Shown: positions 37,165 to 48,915 of the stretch, piece after piece
Position numbering within the stretch: the first letter of the stretch is position 1
Layout of the letters: every line of letters starts with the position of its first letter
NCBI RefSeq assembly: GCF_013523055.1
Contig: NZ_JAAMQM010000028.1
Span: forward strand, 1 to 64,000
Reading direction: 5' to 3'
From: Pseudomonas capeferrum
Lineage (GTDB): Bacteria > Pseudomonadota > Gammaproteobacteria > Pseudomonadales > Pseudomonadaceae
Length of the DNA stretch: 64,000 bases
Program-made: the position numbers and the translations under genes
The notes under the pieces: generated by a model
The model's input: only the letters and a program-made list of their open reading frames with translations
Told to the model about the DNA's origin: nothing
The model's database searches: none

Positions 37165-39270
37165 TTAGACGCCAGAGGCCTTGGCCGCGGCGACGTCCTT
37201 GATCGACAGCTTGATACGACCGCGGTTGTCCACATCCAGTACCAGGACTTCGACTTCCTGACCTTCCTTGAGGATATCGGTCACTTTCTCTACACGCGCA
37301 TCGCTGAGCATGGAGATGTGCACCAGACCGTCCTTGCCAGGCAGGATGTTGACGAAAGCGCCGAAGTCGACGATACGCTCTACCTTGCCGACGTAGATCT
37401 TGCCGATCTCGGCTTCCGCAGTGATGCCCAGGACGCGCTGACGAGCTGCCTCGGCCGCTTCCTTGGTTTCACCGAAGATCTTGATCGAGCCGTCGTCTTC
37501 GATGTCGATCGAAGCCTTGGTCTCTTCGCAGATGGCGCGAATGGTAGCGCCGCCTTTGCCGATGACGTCACGGATCTTGTCGGTGTCGATCTTCATCGCC
37601 AGCATGGTCGGTGCGTTGGCCGACAGCTCGGTGCGCGACTGGGCAATGATCTGGTTCATCTGCCCGAGGATGTTCAGGCGAGCTTCCAGGGCCTGGCCCA
37701 GGGCGATCTCCATGATCTCTTCGGTGATGCCGTTGATCTTGATGTCCATCTGCAGCGCGGTAACGCCTTTCGCGGTACCGGCTACCTTGAAGTCCATGTC
37801 GCCCAGGTGGTCTTCGTCACCCAGGATGTCGGTCAGGATCGCGAACTTGTCGCCTTCCTTGACCAGGCCCATGGCGATACCGGCTACCGGCGCCTTCATC
37901 GGCACACCAGCGTCCATCAGGGCCAGCGATGCACCACAGACCGAGGCCATGGAGCTGGAACCGTTGGATTCGGTGATTTCCGATACCACGCGAATGGTGT
38001 ACGGGAACACGTCGGCGGCAGGCAGCATGGCCTGGACCGAACGACGCGCCAGACGACCGTGACCGATTTCACGACGACCGGCACCGCCCATGCGACCACA
38101 CTCGCCCACCGAGAACGGAGGGAAATTGTAGTGCAGCATGAAGGGGTCTTTCTTCTCGCCTTCAAGGGTGTCGAGCAGCTGTGCGTCACGGGCAGTACCC
38201 AGGGTCGCAACGACCAGGGCCTGAGTCTCGCCACGGGTGAACAGCGCCGAACCGTGAGTCTTGGGCAGGACACCGACTTCGATGTTCAGCGGACGCACGG
38301 TCTTGGTGTCACGACCGTCGATACGTGGCTTGCCGTTGACGATGTTCTCACGAACGGTACGGTATTCGATTTCGCCGAAGATCTCTTTGACTTCGCTGGC
38401 CGATGGCTGACCTTCCTCGCCGGAGAACTTGCCAATCGCCTGGTCGCGCAGCTCGCCCAGACGCGCGTAACGATCAGCCTTGAGGGTGATGGTGTAGGCC
38501 TGGGAAACGGCTTCGCCAACTTCGGCGCGGATGGCATTGAGCAGCTCGCTGTTGGCCGCGGCAGGTTTCCAGTCCCAGGTCGGCTTGGCGGCTTCGGCAG
38601 CCAGTTCCTTGACTGCTTTGATGACGGACTGGAACTCGTCGTGGGCGAACAGGACGGCGCCCAGCATCTGGTCTTCGGTCAGCTCCTTGGCTTCCGACTC
38701 GACCATCAGCACGGCGGTCTCGGTACCGGCCACGACCATGTCCAGGCTCGAAGCCTGCAGCTGTTCGTAGGTCGGGTTGAGCAGGTAGCCGGTGCTCTCG
38801 TGGAAGGCAACGCGGGCAGCGCCGATCGGGCCTTCGAAAGGAATGCCGGAGATGGCCAGGGCGGCCGAGGTACCGATCATCGCTGCGATGTCCGGATCGG
38901 TCTTCTTACTGGTGGAAACCACGGTGCAGACGACCTGCACTTCGTTCATGAACCCTTCCGGGAACAGAGGACGGATCGGACGGTCGATCAGGCGCGAGGT
39001 CAGGGTCTCTTTCTCGGAAGGACGGCCTTCGCGCTTGAAGAAACCGCCAGGGATCTTGCCCGCGGCGTAGGTCTTTTCCTGGTAGTGAACGGACAGGGGG
39101 AAGAAACCCTTGCCTGGATCGGCTTGCTTGGCACCGACCACGGTCACCAGCACGGTGACATCGTTATCGACGGTGACCAGCACGGCGCCGGATGCCTGGC
39201 GGGCGATGCGGCCCGTCTCGAGAGTAACGGTCGATTGACCGAACTGGAATGTCTTGATTACCGGGTTCAC
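37165..39270 (-). CDS. pnp: polynucleotide phosphorylase
   Basis: This 701-residue 3'-5' exoribonuclease degrades RNA by phosphorolysis and is a degradosome component. Two RNase PH domains flank a helical linker. The second carries [18 protein letters not shown]-type residues and the catalytic Asp region of [21 protein letters not shown] domain (about 553-615, [13 protein letters not shown]) and an S1 domain (about 620-690, [26 protein letters not shown]) bind RNA. It follows rpsO, with a stem-loop between them that may be the usual autoregulation site. Confidence 0.97.
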   Translation of the reverse strand: MNPVIKTFQFGQSTVTLETGRIARQASGAVLVTVDNDVTVLVTVVGAKQADPGKGFFPLSVHYQEKTYAAGKIPGGFFKREGRPSEKETLTSRLIDRPIRPLFPEGFMNEVQVVCTVVSTSKKTDPDIAAMIGTSAALAISGIPFEGPIGAARVAFHESTGYLLNPTYEQLQASSLDMVVAGTETAVLMVESEAKELTEDQMLGAVLFAHDEFQSVIKAVKELAAEAAKPTWDWKPAAANSELLNAIRAEVGEAVSQAYTITLKADRYARLGELRDQAIGKFSGEEGQPSASEVKEIFGEIEYRTVRENIVNGKPRIDGRDTKTVRPLNIEVGVLPKTHGSALFTRGETQALVVATLGTARDAQLLDTLEGEKKDPFMLHYNFPPFSVGECGRMGGAGRREIGHGRLARRSVQAMLPAADVFPYTIRVVSEITESNGSSSMASVCGASLALMDAGVPMKAPVAGIAMGLVKEGDKFAILTDILGDEDHLGDMDFKVAGTAKGVTALQMDIKINGITEEIMEIALGQALEARLNILGQMNQIIAQSRTELSANAPTMLAMKIDTDKIRDVIGKGGATIRAICEETKASIDIEDDGSIKIFGETKEAAEAARQRVLGITAEAEIGKIYVGKVERIVDFGAFVNILPGKDGLVHISMLSDARVEKVTDILKEGQEVEVLVLDVDNRGRIKLSIKDVAAAKASGV

Positions 39271-39446
39271 GGTTTCCTACCTTTTCAGTGGCTCTTGGGG
39301 GAACTGGTTCTTGCGAATTCTTGGGCAGAACGGGGAATCGGCCCCAGTGACCGTCCAGATAAAACTAGAGGTTGGGAGCCTGGCCTGCCGGGCGAAAATC
39401 GCTCGGCGAACCAGACTGCCAACCTCATAGACACGCATGACATGCT

Positions 39447-39479
39447 CATCGGACCCGGTGCAGGGCAGCGGGTCCGATG
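39447..39479 (-). promoter_or_regulatory. stem-loop in the pnp leader
   Basis: A perfect 11-pair stem (39447-39457 with 39469-39479) and 11-base loop lie between rpsO and pnp with no T run after. In E. coli an RNase III-cut hairpin at this place lets PNPase control its own mRNA; the same is inferred here. Confidence 0.55.
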
Positions 39480-39517
39480 CATGCAACAGGCCATGCACAC
39501 CACTGGCCGAGTCGCTA

Positions 39518-39787
39518 TTAGCGACGCAGGCCCAGGCGACCGATCAGGGCGCTGTAACGGGTGGTGTCCTTGCCCTTCAGGTAGTCCAGCAGCTTACGAC
39601 GCTGGTTGACCATGCGGATCAGACCACGACGGGAGTGGTGGTCCTTGCCGTTGGCCTTGAAGTGGCTTTGCAGCTTGTTGATGTTGACGGTCAGCAGGGC
39701 AACCTGCACTTCCGGGCTACCGGTATCGCCTTCTGCTTGCTTGTAGTCGGCAACGATTTGGGCTTTTTCTTCAACGCTGAGGGCCAT
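39518..39787 (-). CDS. rpsO: 30S ribosomal protein S15
   Basis: This 89-residue primary binder of 16S rRNA helps form the central domain of the small subunit. The sequence is full length and typical ([31 protein letters not shown]). It lies between truB and pnp as in most gammaproteobacteria. The leader has a small hairpin (39833-39850). Confidence 0.98.
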   Translation of the reverse strand: MALSVEEKAQIVADYKQAEGDTGSPEVQVALLTVNINKLQSHFKANGKDHHSRRGLIRMVNQRRKLLDYLKGKDTTRYSALIGRLGLRR

Positions 39788-39832
39788 CTGGCTTCTCCAA
39801 TAAACGGATTCCGCGAACGGACTCCAATAGGC

Positions 39833-39850
39833 CAGGGACTTCGATCCCTG
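39833..39850 (-). promoter_or_regulatory. small hairpin in the rpsO leader
   Basis: Six pairs (39833-39838 with 39845-39850) close a six-base loop about 45 bases before the rpsO ATG. S15 is known to control its own translation in several bacteria through leader structures; this one is too simple to assign. Confidence 0.35.
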
Positions 39851-39898
39851 TATTCATAAGAGAGGTGTGACCATGCCTACTGACAGCCACCCTCTGAT

Positions 39899-39930
39899 CC
39901 GACGGCACGGGCCTTCGCCCTTGCCGTCGG
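39899..39930 (-). terminator. strong hairpin between truB and rpsO
   Basis: A nine-pair outer stem (39899-39907 with 39922-39930) continues into a four-pair inner stem with a four-base loop. It begins seven bases after truB. Without a T run it may slow polymerase or be an RNase processing site. Confidence 0.5.
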
Positions 39931-39936
39931 CTTCGA

Positions 39937-40854
39937 TCATTCCGACCGAATCAGTCGACGCGGCGCGATGCGCCCGTCTTCGCTCACTTCACCGATACCG
40001 ATGAAGCGGCCATTGTGATCTTGCACTCGAACCATGCCGAATTTCGGCGCTTCCGGCGCACGGACCGGCTGCCCATGCAGCCAGTAGAAACTACTGTGCT
40101 CGGACAGGCAGACCAGCGGCCAATCCTGCAGGCCACTGTCCGAAGGCATCAGGAAACGATCCAGCGCTTCGTTGCCACCTTCGGCATGCGCCTGTTCCAG
40201 CTCTTCCAGCGTCACCGTTTGCGCGAGCTCGAAAGGCCCGGCCTGGGTACGGCGCAGCTCGGCGACATAGGCGCCACAGCCGAGCACTTCACCAATATCC
40301 TCGACCAGCGTGCGAATATAGGTGCCTTTGCTGCAGCCTACCGACAGACGCGCACGAGTACCTTCGCATTCGAGTAATTCCAAGCGGCCAATAGTAACAG
40401 AACGCGCCTCGCGCTCCACTACCTCTCCTGCACGCGCAAGCTTGTACAACGGCTGACCGTCGCGCTTGAGCGCCGAGTACATCGGCGGTATCTGGCTGAT
40501 TTGCCCACGAAAACCTGGCAGAACGGCTTCGATGTCCGAGCGACCGACGGTCACTTCACGAGACTGCAGGACTTCGCCTTCAGCATCGCCAGTGGTGGTG
40601 GTCTGGCCCATCTGCATGACCGTTTCGTAACCCTTGTCGGAATCGAGCAGGTATTGCGAGAACTTGGTCGCTTCGCCGAAGCACAGTGGCAGCACACCGG
40701 TGGCCAAGGGATCGAGGCTACCGGTATGACCTGCCTTTTCGGCGTTGAGCAACCAGCGAACCTTCTGCAGCGCGGCGTTGGAAGTGAACCCAAGCGGCTT
40801 GTCGAGCAGGATGATGCCGCTGACGTTGCGGCGAATGCGTTTGACCTGGGCCAC
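39937..40854 (-). CDS. truB: tRNA pseudouridine(55) synthase
   Basis: This 305-residue enzyme makes pseudouridine 55 in the T loop of tRNAs. The catalytic aspartate is Asp48 in GSLDPLATG. The N-terminal DKPLGFTSN motif and the C-terminal PUA-like domain (about 250-305) are present. It follows rbfA by three bases within the nusA-infB operon. Confidence 0.96.
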   Translation of the reverse strand: MAQVKRIRRNVSGIILLDKPLGFTSNAALQKVRWLLNAEKAGHTGSLDPLATGVLPLCFGEATKFSQYLLDSDKGYETVMQMGQTTTTGDAEGEVLQSREVTVGRSDIEAVLPGFRGQISQIPPMYSALKRDGQPLYKLARAGEVVEREARSVTIGRLELLECEGTRARLSVGCSKGTYIRTLVEDIGEVLGCGAYVAELRRTQAGPFELAQTVTLEELEQAHAEGGNEALDRFLMPSDSGLQDWPLVCLSEHSSFYWLHGQPVRAPEAPKFGMVRVQDHNGRFIGIGEVSEDGRIAPRRLIRSE

Positions 40855-40857
40855 CGC

Positions 40858-41256
40858 TTACTCCTCGGTGTCCGTCTTGTCGCCGGCCTGGTGCTGGCGG
40901 TCTTCGGCCACCGCACGCTCGATCAGCGCCGACAGGTGCGCACCGCGGCTAACGCTTTCGTCGTAATGGAAGTGCAGTTGCGGCACGCTGCGCAGTTGCA
41001 TCACACGACCGAGGTGCAAACGCAGGAAGCTAGCCGCGCTGCTCAGAGCCTTGAGCGACTGCGGCACCGCGTCGGTGCCCTCGGAACCCATCACGGTGAT
41101 GAAGACCTTGGCATGGCCCAGGTCACGGCTTACATCCACGGCAGTGATGGTCACCAGACCGACACGTGGATCCTTGACTTCACGGCGGATCAGCTCTGCC
41201 AGCTCGCGCTGCATCTGATCACCGATACGTTGGGTACGGCTGTATTCTTTTGCCAT
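40858..41256 (-). CDS. rbfA: ribosome-binding factor A
   Basis: This 132-residue 30S maturation factor has a KH-type fold. Typical segments are [25 protein letters not shown] and [11 protein letters not shown]. The tail is acidic and polar. It is three bases upstream of truB and 122 bases after infB, a gap holding a very strong hairpin. Confidence 0.96.
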   Translation of the reverse strand: MAKEYSRTQRIGDQMQRELAELIRREVKDPRVGLVTITAVDVSRDLGHAKVFITVMGSEGTDAVPQSLKALSSAASFLRLHLGRVMQLRSVPQLHFHYDESVSRGAHLSALIERAVAEDRQHQAGDKTDTEE

Positions 41257-41284
41257 TCTTGCTACCTGTATCTAAAGCGGCAAA

Positions 41285-41315
41285 CGCCCGGTCAGGCGTG
41301 AAGCCTGACCGGGCG
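41285..41315 (-). terminator. perfect 13-pair hairpin between infB and rbfA
   Basis: Arms 41285-41297 and 41303-41315 pair perfectly around a five-base loop, with three T following on the minus strand. It looks like a partial terminator inside the operon, reducing rbfA-truB expression relative to infB. Confidence 0.6.
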
Positions 41316-41378
41316 CTACCTGCAGAGGCGTTACCGACCGCCTTGCGGCGGGGCTTCGCGGCCTCCATTGCCAGTGGC

Positions 41379-43898
41379 TCAGAGTGTACGAGCGACCTGG
41401 ACCTTTTCGAAGACCTCGATCTTGTCGCCGACCTTGACGTCGTTGTAGCTCTTGACGCCAATACCGCACTCCATGCCCGAGCGGACTTCCGCGGCGTCGT
41501 CCTTGAAGCGACGCAGCGATTCCAGTTCGCCTTCGAAGATCACGACGTCCTCGCGCAGCACGCGGATCGGACGGTTGCGATACACGGTGCCTTCGATGAC
41601 CATACAGCCAGCGATGGCGCCGAACTTCGGCGAGCGGAACACGTCGCGCACTTCGGCGATACCCAGGATGTTCTCGCGAACATCGCTGCCGAGCATGCCG
41701 GTCAGGGCTTTCTTGACGTCTTCGATGATGTCGTAGATCACGTTGTAGTAACGCATATCCAGACCTTCCTGCTCGACGATCTTGCGCGCGCCGGCATCGG
41801 CACGCACGTTGAAGCCGAACAGCACCGCGTTGGACGCCAGGGCCAGGTTGGCATCGCTCTCGGTGATACCACCGACGCCGCCGCCCACCACACGGACCTG
41901 CACTTCGTCGTTGCCCAGTCCGGCGAGCGAACCTTGCAGCGCCTCCAGGGAACCGCGCACATCGGTCTTGAGGACGATGTTGAGGGTCTTCTTCTCTTCC
42001 TGACCCATGGTCTCGAAGATGTTTTCCAGCTTGCCGGCATGGGCACGAGCCAGTTTGACTTCGCGATACTTGCCCTGACGGAACAGAGCAACTTCACGCG
42101 CCTTCTTCTCGTCGGCCACGACGCTCAGCTCGTCACCGGCTTCCGGCGTACCGTCCAGGCCGAGGATCTCGACCGGGATCGACGGGCCAGCTTCCTTCAC
42201 AGGCTTGCCGTTCTCGTCCAGCATGGCACGCACGCGGCCATAGTTGGAACCGCAGAGGACCATGTCGCCCTGACGCAGGGTACCGTCCTGTACGAGGATG
42301 GTGGCAACCGGGCCACGGCCTTTGTCCAGACGGGACTCGACGACCACGCCACGGCCTGGGCCGGTCGGGGTTGCCTTGAGCTCGAGGATCTCGGCCTGCA
42401 GCAATACGGCTTCGAGCAGCTCGTCGACACCGGTACCCATCTTGGCCGAAACCTTGACGAACGGAGTATCTCCACCCCATTCCTCGGAGGTCACGCCTTC
42501 GACGGACAGCTCGTTGCGGATGCGATCGAGGTCGGCACCTGGCTTGTCGATCTTGTTCACCGCGACCACCAGGGGTACGCCAGCAGCCTTGGCATGCTGT
42601 ACGGCCTCACGGGTCTGCGGCATCACGCCGTCGTCGGCCGCTACCACCAGGATGACGATGTCGGTCGCCTTGGCACCACGAGCACGCATGGCGGTAAACG
42701 CGGCGTGACCTGGGGTGTCGAGGAAGGTGACCATGCCACGATCGGTTTCGACGTGGTACGCACCGATGTGCTGGGTGATGCCGCCGGCTTCGCCCGCAGC
42801 GACCTTGGCACGACGGATGTAGTCGAGCAGCGAGGTCTTGCCGTGGTCGACGTGGCCCATGACGGTCACGACCGGCGCACGTCCTTCGGACTCGCCTTCG
42901 AACTTCAGCGATTCGGCCAGGGAATCTTCCAGGGCGGTATCGCTGACCAACTTGACCTTGTGGCCCAGTTCTTCAGCGATCAACTGCGCGGTCTCGCGAT
43001 CGAGCACCTGGTTGATGGTGACTGGCGTGCCCAGCTTGAACATGAACTTGACCACTTCAGCGCCCTTGACGGACATCTGCTGCGCCAGCTCGGAAACCGT
43101 GATGGTCTCGCCGATGAACACTTCACGGATAACAGGGCCGGTCGGGCTCTGGAAACCGTGCTGGTTGCGTTTTTTCAGCTTGCCCTTGCCGCGGCCGCCA
43201 CGACGGAAACCGTCGCTTTCTTCCTCGGTGGTGCGTGGCGCGGCGCGTGGAGTCGGCGCTTTTTCCTTCTCCTTGACCTTGACCTTCACCGACACGCGTG
43301 GCGTTTCGTTGCGGCGTTCGCCACGACGATCGTCATCACGGGCACGATGCTCGGTGCGACGCACGTCGTCTTTCTTGCGCTCGGCACCAGGCGCCGGCGC
43401 ATCGACGGTACCAGGCTCATTGGCCGCTGCAGGTGCGGCGGCAGGAGCAGGTGCGGCGGTCGGAGCAACGGCCGGAGCCGACGGCGCTTCGCGTCGCGCA
43501 TTATCCTCGGCACGCTGACGGTTTGCGGCTTCGGATTTCTCGCGGGTGGCGTTTTCAGCCGCGCGGCGCTCATCCGCCTCACGCTTCTGCTCAGCCTGGA
43601 TTTCTTCCGGGCTGCGCTGCACGAATACTTTCTTCTTGCGTACTTCTACGCTGATGCTCTTGCTACCGGCGACACGCAGGGTGCTGGTGGTCTTGCGCTG
43701 CAAGGTAATCTTGCGCGGTTCTTCCACCTTGGTCTTGTGGCTGCTCTTCAAATGAGTCAGCAGGACCTGCTTCTCATTGTCAGTCACTACCTGACCGGCG
43801 TCGGTGTGCGGCAGACCTGCCTCACGCATCTGCTGCAGCAGGCGCTCTACCGGTGCTTCGACCTCTTGGGCCAGTTCTTTCACCGTGACTTGCGTCAT
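41379..43898 (-). CDS. infB: translation initiation factor IF-2
   Basis: This 839-residue GTPase places initiator tRNA on the ribosome. The N-terminal IF-2 domain (1-50) is followed by a long charged, Ala/Pro-rich linker (about 90-240). The G domain carries [10 protein letters not shown] (about 345-354), DTPGHAAF and NKIDKPGAD. Domains II-IV complete the C-terminus. It lies 27 bases after nusA. Its partner, initiator tRNA-fMet, is encoded upstream of the same cluster. Confidence 0.97.
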   Translation of the reverse strand: MTQVTVKELAQEVEAPVERLLQQMREAGLPHTDAGQVVTDNEKQVLLTHLKSSHKTKVEEPRKITLQRKTTSTLRVAGSKSISVEVRKKKVFVQRSPEEIQAEQKREADERRAAENATREKSEAANRQRAEDNARREAPSAPAVAPTAAPAPAAAPAAANEPGTVDAPAPGAERKKDDVRRTEHRARDDDRRGERRNETPRVSVKVKVKEKEKAPTPRAAPRTTEEESDGFRRGGRGKGKLKKRNQHGFQSPTGPVIREVFIGETITVSELAQQMSVKGAEVVKFMFKLGTPVTINQVLDRETAQLIAEELGHKVKLVSDTALEDSLAESLKFEGESEGRAPVVTVMGHVDHGKTSLLDYIRRAKVAAGEAGGITQHIGAYHVETDRGMVTFLDTPGHAAFTAMRARGAKATDIVILVVAADDGVMPQTREAVQHAKAAGVPLVVAVNKIDKPGADLDRIRNELSVEGVTSEEWGGDTPFVKVSAKMGTGVDELLEAVLLQAEILELKATPTGPGRGVVVESRLDKGRGPVATILVQDGTLRQGDMVLCGSNYGRVRAMLDENGKPVKEAGPSIPVEILGLDGTPEAGDELSVVADEKKAREVALFRQGKYREVKLARAHAGKLENIFETMGQEEKKTLNIVLKTDVRGSLEALQGSLAGLGNDEVQVRVVGGGVGGITESDANLALASNAVLFGFNVRADAGARKIVEQEGLDMRYYNVIYDIIEDVKKALTGMLGSDVRENILGIAEVRDVFRSPKFGAIAGCMVIEGTVYRNRPIRVLREDVVIFEGELESLRRFKDDAAEVRSGMECGIGVKSYNDVKVGDKIEVFEKVQVARTL

Positions 43899-43925
43899 GC
43901 ACTTCTCTCCTCAGGCCGCGCCTAA

Positions 43926-45407
43926 TTACTCGAACCAATGGGCTCGGGCGGCCATGATCAACTTGCCGGCACGCTCTTGGTCGATGCCGTCGATGTCGAG
44001 CAGATCGTCAATCGACTGCTCGGCCAGGTCTTCGCGGTTAACCACGCCGCGCACCGCCAGTTCCGCTGCCAGATCCTTGTCCATACCCTCGAGCGAGAGC
44101 AAGTCTTCGGCTGGATGTGCGTCTGCCAGTTTTTCCTCGGTAGCGATGGCCTTGGTCAACAAACGGTCCTTGGCACGAGCACGCAGCTCGTTGACGATAT
44201 CCTCGTCGAAACCATCGATGTTGAGCATTTCCTCCAACGGTACGTAGGCAATTTCTTCCAGGCTGGTGAATCCTTCGTCGACCAGTACCTGTGCCAATTC
44301 CTCGTCGACTTCGAGCTCGTCGATGAAGTTGCGCAGGATGTCGCCGGTCTCGGCCTGCTGTTTAGCCTGGATGTCCTTCTCAGTCATCACGTTCAGGGTC
44401 CAGCCGCTAAGCTGGCTGGCCAGGCGAACGTTCTGACCGCCACGTCCGATGGCCTGGGCGAGGTTGTCCTCGGCCACTGCGATGTCCATGGCATGGGCAT
44501 CTTCATCGACGATGATCGCCGCGACTTCAGCCGGCGACATGGCGTTGATGACGAATTGCGCCGGATTTTCATCCCAGAGGACGATATCCACGCGTTCGCC
44601 ACCCAGTTCGCCGGATACGGCCTGGACGCGCGAACCACGCATGCCGATGCATGCGCCTTGTGGATCGATACGCTTGTCCTTGGAACGCACGGCGATCTTG
44701 GCACGCGATCCCGGGTCACGGGAGGCGGCCATTACCTCGATCAAGCCCTCGGCGATTTCCGGAACCTCGATGCGGAACAGTTCGATCAGCATCTGTGGCG
44801 CGGTACGCGACAGGATCAGCTGAGGACCGCGGTTCTCGGTACGGATTTCCTTGAGCAGCGCGCGCAAACGCACGCCGACGCGGAAAGTCTCGCGGGCAAT
44901 GATGTCTTCACGTGCCAGCAAGGCTTCGGCATTGTTGCCCAGGTCGACGATGACGTTGTCGCGGGTAACCTTCTTGACGGTGCCGGAGATGATCTCGCCC
45001 ACGCGTTCGCGGTATGCATCCACCACCTGGGCGCGTTCAGCCTCGCGGACCTTCTGCACGATGACCTGCTTGGCGGTCTGGGCGGCAATACGACCGAACT
45101 CGATGGACTCGATCTTCTCTTCGATCACATCGCCGATCTTGGCGTCGGGATGAGTTTCCCGAACCTTGGTCAGCCAGGTCTCGATCGCCGGATCGTCCAG
45201 ATCGTCTTCTTCGACGACGGTCCACCGGCGGAAGGTCTCGTAGTTACCGGTGTGGCGATTGATTTCCACACGCAGGTCGACTTCGTCCTCGAAACGCTTC
45301 TTGGTGGCGGTAGCCAGGGCTACTTCCAGCGCTTCGAAAATGACGCCGGGCGGCACGCCCTTTTCGTTGGATACCGATTCAACAACCAGCAGTACTTCTT
45401 TGCTCAT
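43926..45407 (-). CDS. nusA: transcription termination/antitermination factor NusA
   Basis: This 493-residue RNA-polymerase partner affects pausing, termination and rRNA antitermination. In order it has an N-terminal polymerase-binding domain (1-125), S1 (about 135-200), two KH domains (about 230-345) and two acidic helix-hairpin-helix repeats (about 360-490). The ATG at 45407 gives [11 protein letters not shown]; the frame is open seven codons further back, but without family character. It sits between rimP and infB. Confidence 0.97.
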   Translation of the reverse strand: MSKEVLLVVESVSNEKGVPPGVIFEALEVALATATKKRFEDEVDLRVEINRHTGNYETFRRWTVVEEDDLDDPAIETWLTKVRETHPDAKIGDVIEEKIESIEFGRIAAQTAKQVIVQKVREAERAQVVDAYRERVGEIISGTVKKVTRDNVIVDLGNNAEALLAREDIIARETFRVGVRLRALLKEIRTENRGPQLILSRTAPQMLIELFRIEVPEIAEGLIEVMAASRDPGSRAKIAVRSKDKRIDPQGACIGMRGSRVQAVSGELGGERVDIVLWDENPAQFVINAMSPAEVAAIIVDEDAHAMDIAVAEDNLAQAIGRGGQNVRLASQLSGWTLNVMTEKDIQAKQQAETGDILRNFIDELEVDEELAQVLVDEGFTSLEEIAYVPLEEMLNIDGFDEDIVNELRARAKDRLLTKAIATEEKLADAHPAEDLLSLEGMDKDLAAELAVRGVVNREDLAEQSIDDLLDIDGIDQERAGKLIMAARAHWFE

Positions 45408-45435
45408 CGTACGCCTCGCCTTGCGCAAGCCATTT

Positions 45436-45457
45436 GGCCCGGATCATCTACCGGGCC
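45436..45457 (-). promoter_or_regulatory. hairpin between rimP and nusA
   Basis: Seven GC pairs (45436-45442 with 45451-45457) with an eight-base loop lie in the 59-base gap between rimP and nusA. No T run follows; it may be an mRNA processing or stability element. Confidence 0.4.
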
Positions 45458-45466
45458 AGGCACGTC

Positions 45467-45925
45467 TCAGTCAAAACTGGGAATAATATTGGCCTTGTCG
45501 ATCGAGTCGATCGGCAACAGGAACTCGTGACTGTCCACTTGAACCACCACGTCCTGCTCCTCCACACCACGGAGAAGGCCCTGGAAGTTACGTCGACCTT
45601 CGAAGGGCGTACGCAGCTTGATCTTCACTTGTTCGCCGGCATGCGAGGCAAACTGTTCAAGGGTGAACAGTGGGCGATCCATGCCAGGAGAGGACACCTC
45701 GAGGGTATATTCGGAGCTGATCGGGTCTTCCACATCAAGGACACCGCTGGCCTGACGGCTGACCGCTTCGCAGTCGTCCACCAGGATTCCGCCTTCCTTG
45801 TCGATATAGATACGCAGTACCGAATGTTTGCCCTGGGAGATGAACTCGATCCCCCAGCATTGGTAGCCAAGACCCTCGACCACCGGGGCCAACAAGGCCT
45901 GCAACTGTTCTAGCTTGCTCGACAC
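45467..45925 (-). CDS. rimP: ribosome maturation factor RimP
   Basis: This 152-residue factor helps late 30S assembly. Typical segments are [32 protein letters not shown] and [16 protein letters not shown]. The GTG at 45925 is chosen because GAGGGGG lies a few bases upstream and the product then starts SSKLEQLQ as usual; an ATG six codons earlier has this same site inside its own coding sequence. It heads the protein part of the operon after tRNA-fMet. Confidence 0.94.
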   Translation of the reverse strand: MSSKLEQLQALLAPVVEGLGYQCWGIEFISQGKHSVLRIYIDKEGGILVDDCEAVSRQASGVLDVEDPISSEYTLEVSSPGMDRPLFTLEQFASHAGEQVKIKLRTPFEGRRNFQGLLRGVEEQDVVVQVDSHEFLLPIDSIDKANIIPSFD

Positions 45926-46021
45926 CTGAACCCCCTCGTGCATGCTGTGCAAATAAAAAATGGGCAAAGCGCCCATCATGAAACACCGTTGAATACCGGT
46001 GTCGAGAACTGTTCAGCTAAA

Positions 46022-46044
46022 CAAAAAGCCCCTTGATAGGGGCT
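46022..46044 (-). terminator. terminator after tRNA-fMet
   Basis: A seven-pair stem (46027-46033 with 46038-46044) is followed by five T/A-type bases on the minus strand. It probably lets only part of transcription pass from the tRNAs into rimP-nusA-infB. Confidence 0.7.
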
Positions 46045-46054
46045 CCGCTGAAGC

Positions 46055-46131
<77 letters not shown>

Positions 46132-46191
46132 TCTACGCTGGGGCGAAAGTATAAGACCGAACCCTCTGCAGGGTCAATCCGACCTCCACCT

Positions 46192-46218
46192 ACAAGAAAG
46201 CCCGCTAAAGCGGGCTCT
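46192..46218 (-). terminator. hairpin between tRNA-Leu and tRNA-fMet
   Basis: Eight pairs (46199-46206 with 46209-46216) with a tight loop are followed by TTCTT on the minus strand. It may end or process the tRNA-Leu transcript. Confidence 0.55.
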
Positions 46219-46229
46219 CTTGCTTCAAT

Positions 46230-46315
46230 TGGTACCGAGAAGGGGACTCGAACCCCTACACCCTATGGGCACAACCACCTCAAGGTTGCGTGTCTACCAA
46301 TTCCACCACCTCGGC
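46230..46315 (-). tRNA. tRNA-Leu (GAG)
   Basis: The 86-base class II tRNA has a long variable arm and an encoded CCA. It starts GCCGAGGTGG and has the anticodon loop TTGAGGT, giving anticodon GAG. It lies 21 bases after secG, as in many gammaproteobacteria. Confidence 0.96.
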
Positions 46316-46336
46316 AATACTACTTCTTGAAACCCG

Positions 46337-46732
46337 TTACTTCTGCTCTTCGGCTGGAGGAGGTACATCACCCGTTGCCGGAGTGACTTCGCTCTTCTGT
46401 TCCTGGAGCACCGGTACATCATCATTTACTGCCGGCTTCTGCTCTTTGACTTCCAACACCGCTGGATCTGGGAGACCTGCCTGAGTCAGCTCATGAGCTT
46501 TCTCTTTAGCAAAGTATCCTAACCCAAGAGCAGTTAAGAAGAAAGTGGCAGCAAGTATAGCAGTAATCTTACTCAGAAAGGTAGCAGAACCTTGGCTTCC
46601 GAACACAGTATTTGAAGCACCTGCGCCGAAAGATGCACCTGCTTCCGCACCTTTACCCTGTTGCAGCAACACCAGCACAACTAGCCCGATGGCGCCCAAC
46701 AGATGAAAAACAACTACGACTGTTTCGAGCAT
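46337..46732 (-). CDS. secG: preprotein translocase subunit SecG
   Basis: This 131-residue inner-membrane subunit aids SecYEG export. Two membrane helices are visible (about 3-23 and 52-72), with the conserved [19 protein letters not shown] loop between them. The C-terminal tail is long, Pro/Glu/Lys-rich and low complexity. The ATG at 46732 starts [14 protein letters not shown]; a longer frame exists but overlaps tpiA. It begins four bases after tpiA. Confidence 0.94.
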   Translation of the reverse strand: MLETVVVVFHLLGAIGLVVLVLLQQGKGAEAGASFGAGASNTVFGSQGSATFLSKITAILAATFFLTALGLGYFAKEKAHELTQAGLPDPAVLEVKEQKPAVNDDVPVLQEQKSEVTPATGDVPPPAEEQK

Positions 46733-46736
46733 TTGT

Positions 46737-47492
46737 TCAGTTTCCTGCGGCGCGACAAATTGCACCGAATTCGTCTGCGTTCAAGGACGCTCCACCAATG
46801 AGCCCCCCATCGATATCCGGCATGCCGAACAGCTCAGCCGCGTTGGTCGCCTTGACGCTGCCACCGTACAGAATCTGCACATTGGCGGCAACATCGGCAT
46901 CCACTACCGCCAACTGGGCGCGGATGGCTGCATGCACATCCTGAGCCTGCTGAGGCGTGGCCGTAAGTCCTGTACCGATGGCCCATACAGGCTCATAGGC
47001 AATTACCGCATTGGCGAAAGCCGCAACACCGAACGCGTCGATGATACTGCTCAACTGACGCCCTACAACTTCAAGCGTCTTGCCAGCCTCGCGCTCTTCG
47101 AGGGTTTCACCTACGCAGAGCACCGGCTTCAAACCACTGGCTTGCGCGGCTGCGAACTTGCGATTGAGCACTTCGTCGCTTTCGCCGATGATCTGGCGAC
47201 GCTCGGAGTGCCCTATCAGCACCAGCTTGCAACCCGCTTCAGCCAGCTGACTCGGTGCAACTTCACCGGTCAACGCACCCTGTTCGGGCTGTACAGCAGA
47301 ATTCTGGGCTCCAACGGCGATCCCCTTGCCCTGCAGTCCATCAATCACTTGATTGAGGAACAGGACCGGCGGAAACACCGCGACCTCTACACCGCTCGAC
47401 AAGGCAAGATTGCTCAAGCCCAGGGTCAGCTCAGCGACGCTGGCGCGGGTACCGTGCATCTTCCAGTTACCAGCTACCATAGGGCGACGCAT
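46737..47492 (-). CDS. tpiA: triose-phosphate isomerase
   Basis: This 251-residue TIM-barrel enzyme interconverts dihydroxyacetone phosphate and glyceraldehyde 3-phosphate. Asn and Lys of GNWKMHG (residues 7-13), His in GHSERR (about 95) and the catalytic Glu in [10 protein letters not shown] (about 166) are present. It lies between glmM and secG, the usual gammaproteobacterial order. Confidence 0.97.
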   Translation of the reverse strand: MRRPMVAGNWKMHGTRASVAELTLGLSNLALSSGVEVAVFPPVLFLNQVIDGLQGKGIAVGAQNSAVQPEQGALTGEVAPSQLAEAGCKLVLIGHSERRQIIGESDEVLNRKFAAAQASGLKPVLCVGETLEEREAGKTLEVVGRQLSSIIDAFGVAAFANAVIAYEPVWAIGTGLTATPQQAQDVHAAIRAQLAVVDADVAANVQILYGGSVKATNAAELFGMPDIDGGLIGGASLNADEFGAICRAAGN

Positions 47493-47558
47493 GCTTTACC
47501 TCGTCGGTCAAAGTGGGCGCAGATCTTACCCAACCCGAACAAGCCTGGCAAGCGTCTT

Positions 47559-48899
47559 TCAGGCACAAACTTCAGTTACGAGTCTCGCCAGTGCCTCGGC
47601 ATGGTCACGCACCTGGTTTTCGTCGTCACCTTCGACCATCACGCGCACCAATGGCTCGGTACCGGACTTGCGAAGCAACACCCGCCCACGCCCCGCCATA
47701 GCCTCTGTGACACTGGCGCTGGCCTCCTTGACCGCCGGATGCTCCAGAGGGTCGATACCAGTGCCGCCAAAGCGCACATTGATCAACACCTGAGGGCACT
47801 TGCGGATGCCCTGCCGCGCTTGCGCCAGGGTCTCGCCACGCCGTTTCAGCGCCATGAGCACCTGCAGGGCCGCGATGATGGCGTCGCCGGTGGTGGTATG
47901 GTTGCAGCATACGACATGACCGGAGTTTTCCCCGCCCAGCTGCCATTCACGCTCAAGCAGCTCAGCCATGACATAACGGTCGCCGACCTTGGCCCGGGTG
48001 AACGGAATATCGAGATCCTTGAGCGCCAGCTCCAGCCCCAGATTGCTCATCAGGGTACCGACCACGCCGCCCTGCAACTTGCCACGGTCGTGAAGATCAC
48101 GGGCAATGATGAACAGGATTTCGTCACCGTCGATGATCGCGCCGGTATGGTCGACCATCAGCACCCGATCACCATCGCCATCGAAGGCGATACCAAGGTC
48201 CGCATGCCCCACCAGCACGGCGGCCTGCAGCGACTCGATGTGAGTCGACCCGCAACCTTCGTTGATGTTCAAGCCATCGGGCTGGGCGTGCAGCACGGTC
48301 ACATCCGCGCCGAGCTCGCGGAATACGCTCGGGGCCACCTTGTAGGTCGCTCCGTGAGCGCAATCGACCACCAGCTTGAGGCCGGCGAAATCAGTGCTGC
48401 TCGGGACGCTGCTCTTGCAGAACTCGATGTAGCGACCCGCCGCATCGTTGATCCGCGACACTTTGCCCAGCTTTGCCGACTCGACCACTTGCATCGGCTG
48501 ATCGAGCAGCTCTTCGATCATCAGTTCGATTTCATCCGGCAGTTTCGTGCCCTGCCCGGAGAAGAACTTGATACCGTTGTCGTCATGCGGGTTGTGCGAA
48601 GCACTGATGACGATTCCTGCCTCGGCATGGAAGGTCCGGGTCAGATAGGCGATGGCAGGCGTGGGCATCGGCCCCAGCAGCATCACATCGGCGCCGGCGG
48701 CCGAAAGGCCGGCTTCCAGGGCGGACTCGAACATGTAGCCCGAGATACGCGTGTCCTTGCCCACCAGCACGCGACATGCGCCGTGCTTGCGGAATGCCAT
48801 CCCCGCGGCCCACCCCAACTTCAACATGAAATCAGGCGTGATCGGGTACTCGCCCACGCGACCACGGATACCGTCGGTACCAAAGTATTTTCTGCTCAT
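47559..48899 (-). CDS. glmM: phosphoglucosamine mutase
   Basis: This 446-residue enzyme makes glucosamine 1-phosphate for UDP-GlcNAc, feeding peptidoglycan and LPS. The phosphorylated serine is Ser101 in ISASHNP. The Mg2+ loop is DGDGDR (about 240-245), and the sugar-binding GENSGH is near 325. It follows folP by 16 bases, with ftsH further upstream. Confidence 0.97.
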   Translation of the reverse strand: MSRKYFGTDGIRGRVGEYPITPDFMLKLGWAAGMAFRKHGACRVLVGKDTRISGYMFESALEAGLSAAGADVMLLGPMPTPAIAYLTRTFHAEAGIVISASHNPHDDNGIKFFSGQGTKLPDEIELMIEELLDQPMQVVESAKLGKVSRINDAAGRYIEFCKSSVPSSTDFAGLKLVVDCAHGATYKVAPSVFRELGADVTVLHAQPDGLNINEGCGSTHIESLQAAVLVGHADLGIAFDGDGDRVLMVDHTGAIIDGDEILFIIARDLHDRGKLQGGVVGTLMSNLGLELALKDLDIPFTRAKVGDRYVMAELLEREWQLGGENSGHVVCCNHTTTGDAIIAALQVLMALKRRGETLAQARQGIRKCPQVLINVRFGGTGIDPLEHPAVKEASASVTEAMAGRGRVLLRKSGTEPLVRVMVEGDDENQVRDHAEALARLVTEVCA

Positions 48900-48915
48900 A
48901 GGAACTCCAGGTTTC

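Noticed and set aside
41250-43925. An 891-codon plus-strand frame opposite infB
   Set aside because: Antisense shadow; it also runs across the infB-rbfA hairpin and has no ribosome-binding site.
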